A stretch of DNA of 64,000 nucleotides from Sphingobacteriaceae bacterium. GTDB lineage: Bacteria > Bacteroidota > Bacteroidia > B-17B0 > Aurantibacillaceae. The translations under genes and the position numbers were made by a program. Location: contig NVQB01000001.1 of the NCBI GenBank assembly GCA_002319075.1, forward strand, positions 2,108,001-2,172,000. The letters run 5' to 3'. Below are positions 27,277 through 34,609 of the stretch, in pieces (within the stretch, counting starts at the first letter, position 1; every line of letters starts with the position of its first letter). The notes below the pieces were generated by a model. It saw only the letters and a program-made list of their open reading frames with translations, was not told where the DNA came from and did not search any database.

Positions 27277-28260
27277 CTATGGTTTTTTATCTAATGGCAT
27301 AAAGCCCAGCGCTTCTTGTTGTTTCATGATTTGAACCTTCAACTCGTTCAAATTCTGATAATGATTTTGAGAAATTACCGAGGCACGTGTTATAGGCGAT
27401 GGTCCTTCAATTACCCAGTCACTTTTTTGCTTGTGATCATAGCGGCAAGTATTACAAATAAATTCTTCTACTTCATCCCACTGATCTTTGCGTGCTGTAA
27501 CACGAACCACTTCTTCGCCTTTTAACCACACACGTGTTTTACCTGAACAGGTCGGACAGTTACGATGCGCATCTACTGGTTTTGTAAACCATACACGTTG
27601 TTTAAAACGGAATGTTTTATCGGTTAAAGCTCCAACCGGACAAACATCAATAACATTTCCAGAGAAATCGTTATCAATTATTTTTTCAATATATGTAGAG
27701 ATTTCAGAGGCATCGCCACGGGCAATAACACCATGCACACGGTTATCCGTAATTTGATCGGCGGTTTTTACACAACGGTAGCATAGGATGCAACGGTTCA
27801 TGTGCAATTTAATTTTATCGCCGATGTCGATCATTTCAAACTCGCGACGTTTAAATTCGTAACGCGTTTTTGCGGCCCCATGTCCGTAACCCAAATCCTG
27901 TAAGCTACACTCACCCGCCTGGTCACAAACCGGGCAATCTAAAGGATGATTGATCAATAAAAATTCAACAACACCTTTACGTGCTTCTAAGACTTCAGGA
28001 TTTGTAAAATTCTCAACCACCATACCATCCATTACCTCAGTTCTGCATGAAGCAACTGGTTTAGGCATTGGTGTTGGATTGGCAGTACTTCCCTGTGTAA
28101 CTTTTACAATACAAGTACGGCAATACCCGCCACTGGTTTTTAATTTGGAATAATAGCACATCGCCGGCGGTGCAACCTCAGCGCCAATCATGCGGGCAGC
28201 CTGAAGAATGGTTGTTCCCTTAGGCACATCAATTTCTTTTCCGTCTATAGTTACTTTCAT
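27277..28260 (-). CDS. nuoG: NADH-quinone oxidoreductase subunit G, short form
   Basis: An iron-sulfur subunit of the peripheral arm, 327 residues against roughly 700-900 in proteobacterial NuoG. It keeps the [2Fe-2S] ligands Cys35, 47, 50 and 72, the N5-type His105/Cys109/112/118 and the [4Fe-4S] ligands Cys157, 160, 163 and 207. After these the large molybdopterin-like domain is missing, but a remnant with CPTC (235-238) and CNTC (269-272) remains and could bind another metal. Short NuoG is known in Bacteroidota. The frame ends cleanly, so this is not a frameshift artefact. Confidence 0.93.
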   Translation of the reverse strand: MKVTIDGKEIDVPKGTTILQAARMIGAEVAPPAMCYYSKLKTSGGYCRTCIVKVTQGSTANPTPMPKPVASCRTEVMDGMVVENFTNPEVLEARKGVVEFLLINHPLDCPVCDQAGECSLQDLGYGHGAAKTRYEFKRREFEMIDIGDKIKLHMNRCILCYRCVKTADQITDNRVHGVIARGDASEISTYIEKIIDNDFSGNVIDVCPVGALTDKTFRFKQRVWFTKPVDAHRNCPTCSGKTRVWLKGEEVVRVTARKDQWDEVEEFICNTCRYDHKQKSDWVIEGPSPITRASVISQNHYQNLNELKVQIMKQQEALGFMPLDKKP

Positions 28261-28261
28261 A

Positions 28262-29239
28262 TTAATTACAATTCTTTTTAATGAGCTCTCCCGCTTCTAT
28301 ATCCGAAGGGTTTAGTATCAATAATTTTTTCCACGATTCACAAGCTGCTTTTTTCTGATCAAGCTTAAGGTGCATTTGCGCTTTATTAAACCACGCATCC
28401 TTATGATCAGGATTATATTTCAAACATGAATCAAATTTATGAAGTGCCGCTTCATATCTTCCGCTTGACAAAGTTTTCATACCCTCATCGAAAAAACGCG
28501 AAGCCTTTTGTTTCCGGTAATAAAGTGCCATCTTTTCAACGCCATCTGAACTACAATAAGTTTGTACAAATTCTTCCGCTTCTTGCTTACGAATATCTGA
28601 CTGTATCATTTTATTCCAGACCTCACAGGCTTTATCTTTTTCTCCCAATGCCATGTGCATCTTCCCTTTGTCAAACAAAGCGTATTTATTTTGCGGTTCA
28701 ATACTCAGACTTTTAACAAATTGTTCCTGCGCTTCTTTAAAATTACCTTGCTTTTCAAATTTATGACCTTCATTCCAGAATTGCATTGCCTGCTCATGTT
28801 TAGCTTGTTGCTCGGGAGACAATTTGGCTTGACCAGGAATTGCGCTTAACGTTCCAAGATTTTTAAAGGAAAAGGGAACTGTCATATAGACTTTTACCTT
28901 TTTATCTTTGTCTACACCCGATGTCCACAGGGGCATAGATTTTACGACACGCAGAGCTTCTTTATCTAAAGAAGATGAACCGGAACTCTTAAGGATCAAA
29001 GGATTAACTATATTACCATTTGTATCTACAAGGAATTTTACAAAAGCCTTTCCGCTTTCGCCACGTTCCCTGGCTTCTGCAGGAAATCTGGTGTTTTTAT
29101 TTATATACTCCATCATAGAATTCACTCCTCCGGGGAACTCCGGCATCTTATCTGCCAACACCAATGCAGAATCGTTCTGTGCTGATGTAAATCCAACAGA
29201 TAAAATACTGATAAATGCTATAAGGATGCTTTTTCTCAA
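28262..29239 (-). CDS. Exported TonB C-terminal-domain / TPR protein inside the nuo operon
   Basis: A 325-residue protein. It starts at a TTG (29237-29239) directly after nuoF's TAA and ends one base before nuoG, so it is embedded in the operon. The signal peptide is MRKSILIAFISILSVGFTSAQ. Residues about 30-128 match the TonB C-terminal domain (MPEFPGGVNSMMEYI, GKAFVKFLVDTNGNI, LDKEALRVVKSMP). Residues about 140-325 form two related TPR blocks, each ending in an unpaired Cys and sharing YALFDKGKMHMALG / DAWFNKAQMHLKLD. No N-terminal anchor like that of true TonB is present beyond the cleavable signal. Its role in or near complex I is unknown. Confidence 0.82.
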   Translation of the reverse strand: MRKSILIAFISILSVGFTSAQNDSALVLADKMPEFPGGVNSMMEYINKNTRFPAEARERGESGKAFVKFLVDTNGNIVNPLILKSSGSSSLDKEALRVVKSMPLWTSGVDKDKKVKVYMTVPFSFKNLGTLSAIPGQAKLSPEQQAKHEQAMQFWNEGHKFEKQGNFKEAQEQFVKSLSIEPQNKYALFDKGKMHMALGEKDKACEVWNKMIQSDIRKQEAEEFVQTYCSSDGVEKMALYYRKQKASRFFDEGMKTLSSGRYEAALHKFDSCLKYNPDHKDAWFNKAQMHLKLDQKKAACESWKKLLILNPSDIEAGELIKKNCN

Positions 29240-30577
29240 TTAAGCGACAATTTGATTTAATCTGTTATAATGCGAAATATCAACGAATTTTTTATTTCTC
29301 GCAATTTCTAAAAACTCATGCTTGAAATGACGAATTGCAGCTGCCACGGGCCATGCAGCAGCTTCGCCTAAAGGACAAATCGTTTTTCCTTCAATTTTAC
29401 TTTGAATGTCCCACAACAATTCTACATCACTTTCATTCGCAGTTCCATTTAAAAATTTCTTCAGGATCTTTTCCATCCAACCTGTTCCTTCGCGACAAGG
29501 AGAACATTGTCCGCAAGATTCGTGATGGTAAAAACGGGCAAACGTAAATAAATTTTTTACGATACTAGTGTCTTCATCCATTACGATAAATCCACCTGAA
29601 CCTAACATCGTGCCTGTTGCAAAACCACCGTCACCAAGACTTTCATAAGTCATTAAACGCGGTTCGCCTTTTGCTGTTTTTAAAATCAATTCTGTTGGAA
29701 GAATAGGTACAGAAGAGCCTCCTGCAACTACGGCCTTCATCTTTTTACCGTTGCGAATCCCGCCACAATATTCTTCGCTGTAAATAAATTCTTCAACGGG
29801 TACACCTAATTCAATTTCATAAACACCCGGCTTGTTAATATGTCCTGATGCAGAAATTAATTTAGTTCCTGTAGATTTTCCGATACCAATTTTTGCATAT
29901 TCTTCGCCACCCATCATCACGATTGGACAAACAGCTGCAATTGTTTCTACGTTATTTACAACCGTAGGGCAGCCCCATAACCCGGCAACAGCAGGAAACG
30001 GAGGCTTAATGCGTGGATTTCCACGTTTGCCTTCCAGCGATTCTAATAAAGCTGTTTCTTCTCCACAGATATAAGCACCACCACCTACTTGTACATGGCA
30101 ATCGTGAGAGAAATCTGTACCTAAAATATTTTTTCCTAATAAGCCAGCAGCATAAGCTTCCGCAATAGCAACTTCTAAAATACGCGCAACATAAAAATAT
30201 TCTCCGCGGATATAGATATAAGATGTTTTTGCCCCGAGTGCATAAGAAGAAGTAATCATGCCTTCAATTAAAGCATGAGGAATTTTCTCCATCAAATACC
30301 GGTCCTTAAAGGTTCCAGGTTCCGATTCATCTGCATTACAAACCAAATAACGAGGCACACCTTCAGGTTTTGCTAAAAAGCTCCATTTAAGTCCCGTCGG
30401 GAAACCAGCGCCCCCACGTCCACGCAGACCTGATTTTTTTACCTCATCCGTTACCTGATCAGGGGTCATGTTTTTCAGTGCTTTCTCTACTGAAGCATAA
30501 CCTCCATTTGAACGATAGACCTCCAGAGTGTGAATTCCCGGCACTTTATCGTTGTGTATTAATAATTTTTTACCCAT
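29240..30577 (-). CDS. nuoF: NADH-quinone oxidoreductase subunit F
   Basis: The NADH- and FMN-binding catalytic subunit of complex I, 445 residues. It shows the NADH-binding GLRGRGGAGFPTGLKW, the FMN-binding region GAYICGEETALLESLEG and the ligands for [4Fe-4S] centre N3 in CGQCSPCREGTGWM with a distal Cys in TICPLGEAAAWP. Its stop codon is immediately followed by the TTG start of the TonB_C/TPR gene. Unlike in E. coli, where nuoG follows nuoF directly, that extra gene intervenes. Confidence 0.97.
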   Translation of the reverse strand: MGKKLLIHNDKVPGIHTLEVYRSNGGYASVEKALKNMTPDQVTDEVKKSGLRGRGGAGFPTGLKWSFLAKPEGVPRYLVCNADESEPGTFKDRYLMEKIPHALIEGMITSSYALGAKTSYIYIRGEYFYVARILEVAIAEAYAAGLLGKNILGTDFSHDCHVQVGGGAYICGEETALLESLEGKRGNPRIKPPFPAVAGLWGCPTVVNNVETIAAVCPIVMMGGEEYAKIGIGKSTGTKLISASGHINKPGVYEIELGVPVEEFIYSEEYCGGIRNGKKMKAVVAGGSSVPILPTELILKTAKGEPRLMTYESLGDGGFATGTMLGSGGFIVMDEDTSIVKNLFTFARFYHHESCGQCSPCREGTGWMEKILKKFLNGTANESDVELLWDIQSKIEGKTICPLGEAAAWPVAAAIRHFKHEFLEIARNKKFVDISHYNRLNQIVA

Positions 30578-30592
30578 TACTCTAATTTTTAT

Positions 30593-30654
30593 GTCACTCT
30601 GAACGCAGTCGAAATTGTCATTCTGATCTTTCCCGACAGCTATCGGGAGAAGAA
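30593..30654. repeat. Composite intergenic repeat between nuoE and nuoF
   Basis: The spacer begins with GTCACTCTGAACGCAGTCGAA (positions 30593-30613), related to the repeat at 21191. It continues into GTCATTCTGATCTT, then TCCCGACAGCTATCGGGA at 30631-30648 (one mismatch to the palindrome at 25558) and AGAATGA, which is complementary to TCATTCT upstream. The right half can therefore fold into an extended hairpin. Confidence 0.6.
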
Positions 30655-30660
30655 TGATTT

Positions 30661-31242
30661 TTATAAAGTGTTTTTATAATCCTTATCTGTGTAACTTTTT
30701 AGCTTTCCTTCTGCTTTATAATCAGCCAGAATTTTATCTACCTTTTCGTAAGTTAGATTTTCGTGGAAGCTTGCCCCACACTGCATCATCGGTGCGGTTC
30801 CGCAAGACCCTAAACATTCTGCCACTTTTAAAGAGAACATTCCGTCTGCACTTGTTTCGCCCACTTTAATGTTCAGTTTTTTCTCGATGTATTTTACAAT
30901 ATCTTCTGCGCCATTTAACCAGCAAGAACTCGTCTGGCACACTTCAAGAACACATTTACCCATAGGTTTTAAATTGTACATCGTGTAAAAAGATGCCACT
31001 TCAAAAACTTCAATGGGTTTTACTCTTAAAATATCTGCAACATAATCCATTACCTCTGGACTTAACCAACCGCCAAATTCGGCTTGTGCAACGTGTAATA
31101 CAGGCAACATAGCCGACTTGCGTTTTTCAGGAGGATAATGTGAAATAATCGTTTCAACAGTAGCCATCGCTTCTTCACTGAATTTTATTTCAGCGCGCTT
31201 TGTCGTGTTAAACTCTTGTGTTCCGTGAACCTGTGAACTCAT
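30661..31242 (-). CDS. nuoE: NADH-quinone oxidoreductase subunit E
   Basis: A thioredoxin-like [2Fe-2S] (centre N1a) subunit of complex I, 193 residues. The four cluster ligands are in EVCQTSSCWLNG and AECLGSCGTAPMMQ. The helical N-terminal part (RKSAMLPVLHVAQAEFGGWL) is typical. The normal partner nuoF follows, separated by 83 bases that contain repeat sequence. Confidence 0.95.
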   Translation of the reverse strand: MSSQVHGTQEFNTTKRAEIKFSEEAMATVETIISHYPPEKRKSAMLPVLHVAQAEFGGWLSPEVMDYVADILRVKPIEVFEVASFYTMYNLKPMGKCVLEVCQTSSCWLNGAEDIVKYIEKKLNIKVGETSADGMFSLKVAECLGSCGTAPMMQCGASFHENLTYEKVDKILADYKAEGKLKSYTDKDYKNTL

Positions 31243-31263
31243 ATTCTAATAATTATAAATTTT

Positions 31264-31326
31264 GAATTTTAAATGTTGAATTTCGTTCCAATTCATTTAG
31301 CATTTAAAATTTATCATTCAACATTT
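31264..31326. repeat. AT-rich inverted repeat between nuoD and nuoE
   Basis: GAATTTTAAATGTTGAAT at 31264-31281 is answered in two pieces by CATTTAAAATT at 31301-31311 and ATTCAACATTT at 31316-31326. It fills most of the 87-base spacer. A partly duplicated imperfect hairpin is likely in the transcript; its role is unknown. Confidence 0.5.
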
Positions 31327-31329
31327 CTT

Positions 31330-32541
31330 TTAAGCGTCTAATTCTCCCGCAATTACATTCATACTGCTCATAGTAAGAATAGCATCTGACAATAAACCAC
31401 CTTTTATCATTTCAGGATAAGCCTGGTAATAAATAAAACAAGGTCTGCGGAAATGCAGGCGAAATGGTGTTCTACCGCCATCACTGATCAAATAAAATCC
31501 TAACTCTCCATTTCCTCCTTCTACACAGTGATAAACTTCGCCTTTAGGAATTTCTGTTTCACCCATCACAATTTTAAAGTGATAGATCAAAGCTTCCATG
31601 TTATTGTATACTTCTTGTTTTGGTGGCAAAAAGAAATCAGGCACATCGGCATGCGAAGGACCAGCCGGCAAATTTTTAATAGCTTGTTTGATGATCTCTA
31701 AAGATTGCCACATTTCTTCGTTACGAACCGTGAAACGATCGTAAGTATCACCGCTCGTTCCAACCGGAATTTTAAAATCAAAATCCTGGTATGAGCAATA
31801 AGGTGTAGCAACGCGTACGTCATAATCAACGCCAGCAGCACGAAGGTTCGGACCTGTAAAGCTATATTCTAACGCGCGTTCTGCAGTAATCGGACCACAG
31901 TTAATTGTTCTGTCCATGAAAATCTTATTGCGCATTAAAAGTTTGTTGAACTCGGTTAAGGCAGCAGGAAAATCTTTTACAAATGCATTAATGCGATCCC
32001 AGGTGATTTTACTCCACTCATTATCAAAACCACCAATACGGCAAATGTTGGTTGTTAAACGAGCTCCACAGATACTTTCGAAAATATCGTAAATATGTTC
32101 GCGCCATTGAAATAAATAGAGGAAGCCGGTTGTTGCGCCCGTATCTTGGCCAATAATGGTGTTACAGATAATATGATCGGCAATACGTGAAAGCTCCATG
32201 ATAATTACACGTAAATAATCTACGCGTTTCGGAATTTCTATCTGCAGCAATTTCTCGACAGTAGTATGCCATCCAATATTATTGATGGGAGATGAACAAT
32301 AGTTCATACGATCAGTAAGGGGTGTTATCTGCGCGTATGGTCTGCGTTCAGCTAACTTCTCAAAAGCTCTGTGAATATAACCGCAGGTAGGAACAGCATC
32401 GTGAATAATTTCACCGTCCATTTTTAATACATTCTGAAAAATACCATGCGTTGCAGGATGGGTAGGCCCAAGGTTCAGCGTGGTGTACTCTTTTTCAATT
32501 GTATCAGGAGGGGGTGTAATCGTATTTTCTTTTTTACTCAT
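31330..32541 (-). CDS. nuoD: NADH-quinone oxidoreductase subunit D
   Basis: The 49-kDa-type subunit of complex I, related to the large subunit of NiFe hydrogenases and forming part of the quinone site; 403 residues. It shows LGPTHPATHGIFQNVLKMDGE (seen as GPTHPATHG), the GYIHRAFEKL loop and VEGGNGELGFYLISDGG near the C-terminus. NuoC and NuoD are separate genes here, not fused as in E. coli; nuoC ends 23 bases upstream. Confidence 0.97.
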   Translation of the reverse strand: MSKKENTITPPPDTIEKEYTTLNLGPTHPATHGIFQNVLKMDGEIIHDAVPTCGYIHRAFEKLAERRPYAQITPLTDRMNYCSSPINNIGWHTTVEKLLQIEIPKRVDYLRVIIMELSRIADHIICNTIIGQDTGATTGFLYLFQWREHIYDIFESICGARLTTNICRIGGFDNEWSKITWDRINAFVKDFPAALTEFNKLLMRNKIFMDRTINCGPITAERALEYSFTGPNLRAAGVDYDVRVATPYCSYQDFDFKIPVGTSGDTYDRFTVRNEEMWQSLEIIKQAIKNLPAGPSHADVPDFFLPPKQEVYNNMEALIYHFKIVMGETEIPKGEVYHCVEGGNGELGFYLISDGGRTPFRLHFRRPCFIYYQAYPEMIKGGLLSDAILTMSSMNVIAGELDA

Positions 32542-32564
32542 TGTCTTGTGGTTCTTGAGTTAAA

Positions 32565-33065
32565 TTAACGTCCAAACATTTTATCCTCTTTGTCTTCGCG
32601 GGTTTGATCTTCCAAAGGATACTCTTTCCGCATTGGGAAAATATCCATTTCATCCACGTTTAAAATGCGAACTAAATTCGGATGGCCTGTAAAACGTACT
32701 CCGAAAAAATCATACGTCTCGCGTTCCATCCAGTTAGCACCAGCCCAAAGGTCAGTAGCTGTAAGAATTTCAGGTTTACTAATATCAAAAAATGTTTTGA
32801 TGCGTATGCGCATATTTTTTGGCATGTTGTGCAGGTGATAAATAACCCCGAGTTGTTTTTCGTCGGCGGTTTGCATGCCTGTAAGGTCTGTTAAGAAGTG
32901 AAAATTTAATTCAGGATCTTCTTTTAAAAATTTAAGAATCTCATGTGCCTTTGTATGATCAACTGTAAATACAGGAAAGTTGTATAACAACTCTGCTTCC
33001 AGGTGTAAGCCCGGGAACTGTGTCATCAGCTTCTCATTTACTTTGTCCAGTGTTTCTTTACTCAT
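32565..33065 (-). CDS. nuoC: NADH-quinone oxidoreductase subunit C
   Basis: The 30-kDa-type peripheral subunit of complex I, 166 residues. The conserved block WMERETYDFFGVRFTGHPNL and the ending FPMRKEYPLEDQTRED identify it. It carries no cofactor and joins the NuoB/NuoD core. It lies 21 bases after nuoB. Confidence 0.96.
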   Translation of the reverse strand: MSKETLDKVNEKLMTQFPGLHLEAELLYNFPVFTVDHTKAHEILKFLKEDPELNFHFLTDLTGMQTADEKQLGVIYHLHNMPKNMRIRIKTFFDISKPEILTATDLWAGANWMERETYDFFGVRFTGHPNLVRILNVDEMDIFPMRKEYPLEDQTREDKEDKMFGR

Positions 33066-33086
33066 ATTTGTTTTTTCTTCTGAGTT

Positions 33087-33650
33087 TTATTCGATTCCAA
33101 AACTGTTCATTAAATCCTTGTATTGCGGGGAGTGGCGTCTGCGACCGGATTCATTCTTCGCTAATTCCTGGATTTTCAAAATACCATCAATGATTTGCTC
33201 AGGACGAGGAGGACAGCCAGGAACATAAACATCTACCGGAATAATTCTATCAATACCCTGCAAAACACTGTAAGTGTCAAAAATCCCGCCACTACTGGCG
33301 CAAGCACCAACACTCAGTACCCAGCGTGGCTCTGCCATTTGCTCGTAAACCTGTCTTAAAGTAGGCCCCATTTTTTTTGCGATAGTTCCCATTACCATTA
33401 AAAGATCGGCCTGGCGAGGCGAAAAACTTAAACGTTCCATCCCAAAACGGGCCAGATCGTAATGAGACCCCATGGTTGCCATAAATTCGATCCCACAACA
33501 TGAAGTTGCAAAGGGAAGTGGCCATAGAGAATTAGCGCGTGCCATCCCAATAACCTCATCTACTTTAGTAGCGAAAAAACCAGGACCTTCAATGCCTTCC
33601 GGCGTTTTAGCAATCTCCAGTTTTGTTTTTTTTATAATTTCCTGTGACAT
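33087..33650 (-). CDS. nuoB: NADH-quinone oxidoreductase subunit B
   Basis: The subunit carrying the terminal [4Fe-4S] centre N2 that reduces quinone, 187 residues. The vicinal cysteines Cys51-Cys52 in [11 protein letters not shown] are its hallmark; the remaining ligands lie in [10 protein letters not shown] and VPGCPPRPE. The conserved arginine-rich loop [18 protein letters not shown] is present. It lies second in the operon after nuoA. Confidence 0.97.
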   Translation of the reverse strand: MSQEIIKKTKLEIAKTPEGIEGPGFFATKVDEVIGMARANSLWPLPFATSCCGIEFMATMGSHYDLARFGMERLSFSPRQADLLMVMGTIAKKMGPTLRQVYEQMAEPRWVLSVGACASSGGIFDTYSVLQGIDRIIPVDVYVPGCPPRPEQIIDGILKIQELAKNESGRRRHSPQYKDLMNSFGIE

Positions 33651-33652
33651 TC

Positions 33653-33720
33653 TTTTAAGTTTTTAGTTGTTAGTGCTTAGTTTTTAATGATTGAATATTA
33701 AAAACTCAAAACTAAACACT
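33653..33720. repeat. AT-rich inverted repeat between nuoA and nuoB
   Basis: AGTGCTTAGTTTTTAAT (33672-33688) is matched by an imperfect inverted arm, ATTAAAAACT...AACTAAACACT, at about 33697-33720, in which AAAACT is duplicated. It occupies nearly all of the 78-base spacer between the first two operon genes. Confidence 0.5.
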
Positions 33721-33728
33721 TATAATTC

Positions 33729-34100
33729 TTAATCTTCCCACTGCAAAGCTTTCTTTGAAAGCATGTAATAAAATCCTACCAGCAATAAGGCAATAAAGCT
33801 GAAAACTTCTATTACTCCAAGTAATCCTAATTCTTTAAAATTGGCCGCCCATGGATACATAAAAATAACCTCTATATCGAACAATACGAAAAGGATAGCA
33901 ACCAGGAAATACTTGATGGAGAAAGGCACGCGGGCGTTACCTTGCGTTTCGATTCCACACTCAAACGACTCTAATTTTACTTTTGTTTTGCGCTTTGGGC
34001 CTAGTGCGTGCGTTGCAATTAACGACACAACAGCAAATCCCACAGCAATTGTAAACATAATAAAAATGGGTAGGTAGTCTAGTGGTGAATCAGTACTCAT
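33729..34100 (-). CDS. nuoA: NADH-quinone oxidoreductase subunit A
   Basis: A small membrane subunit of complex I with three helices, 123 residues. The loop KLESFECGIETQGNARVPFSIKY (core FECGIE and RVPFSIKYF) and the helix AILFVLFDIEVIFMYPWA are diagnostic. It is the first gene of the operon; its promoter should lie in the 34101-34328 gap, where I find no exact consensus on the minus strand. Confidence 0.96.
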   Translation of the reverse strand: MSTDSPLDYLPIFIMFTIAVGFAVVSLIATHALGPKRKTKVKLESFECGIETQGNARVPFSIKYFLVAILFVLFDIEVIFMYPWAANFKELGLLGVIEVFSFIALLLVGFYYMLSKKALQWED

Positions 34101-34274
34101 AAAATTTGAAATTTTAGATTGTAAGATTAACCATTTTTAAATAAACCATCAAACATTCTACCCAAAAAATTGCTTAATTATATTCATTCTATTTAAGGTT
34201 AAAGCCTTGTGATGCCTGTGTTTAAAATGATTTGGGCTACGCTAACGAAGAGCGGAACGCAAAAAACTACAAAT

Positions 34275-34305
34275 TTTGCTATCCACTAATATTTAAGTAC
34301 TTTTG
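34275..34305 (+). promoter_or_regulatory. Consensus Bacteroidota promoter for tatA
   Basis: TTTG at 34275-34278 and TACTTTTG at 34298-34305 are separated by 19 bases, matching the TTTG-N19-TAnnTTTG pattern of the phylum's primary sigma factor. Transcription would start around 34312, about 17 bases before the ATG at 34329. Confidence 0.75.
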
Positions 34306-34328
34306 AAGAAGAATTTAAATCTATCAGA

Positions 34329-34514
34329 ATGTTTATATTAGGGATCTTAGGCGGTTTAGGCGCTACAGAAGTGATTGTAATCTTAGTAATTGTTTTATTA
34401 ATGTTTGGAGGTAAAAAAATTCCGGAATTAATGAAAGGTTTGGGTCGCGGGATCAAAGATTTTAAAGATGCCAGCAAAGGCGACTCTGAAAGCAGCGAAA
34501 TAGAAAAAAAGTAA
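34329..34514 (+). CDS. tatA: Twin-arginine translocase subunit TatA/E
   Basis: This subunit forms the protein-conducting element of the Tat pathway, which exports folded proteins. The 61-residue product has one N-terminal helix ([21 protein letters not shown]) with the FG hinge, followed by an amphipathic helix ([14 protein letters not shown]) and a short acidic/lysine tail. No tatB or tatC is adjacent. The window also contains a putative Tat substrate, the SOD at 17703. A consensus promoter lies just upstream. Confidence 0.93.
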   Translation: MFILGILGGLGATEVIVILVIVLLMFGGKKIPELMKGLGRGIKDFKDASKGDSESSEIEKK

Positions 34515-34515
34515 T

Positions 34516-34544
34516 TCCCGATCCGCTGCGGTGGACTGTCGGGA
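34516..34544. repeat. Interrupted inverted repeat after tatA
   Basis: TCCCGA at 34516-34521 and TCGGGA at 34539-34544 share the arms of the palindromes at 25558 and 30631 but enclose a different 17-base centre. It directly follows the tatA stop; no T-run is present. Confidence 0.5.
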
Positions 34545-34609
34545 TATATGTAAATTTGAGGCGTTATTCTTTTGGATAACGCTTTTATTGTTTTTAAAAA
34601 CCAATTTTT

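Noticed and set aside
27277-28260. NuoG as a truncated pseudogene
   Set aside because: All three N-terminal cluster sites are intact, the operon order is normal and short NuoG is usual in this phylum.
34101-34328. Possible small RNA or riboswitch between nuoA and tatA
   Set aside because: A GC-richer patch at about 34227-34256 stands out, but I could fold it only into a four-pair stem and see no match to a known class.
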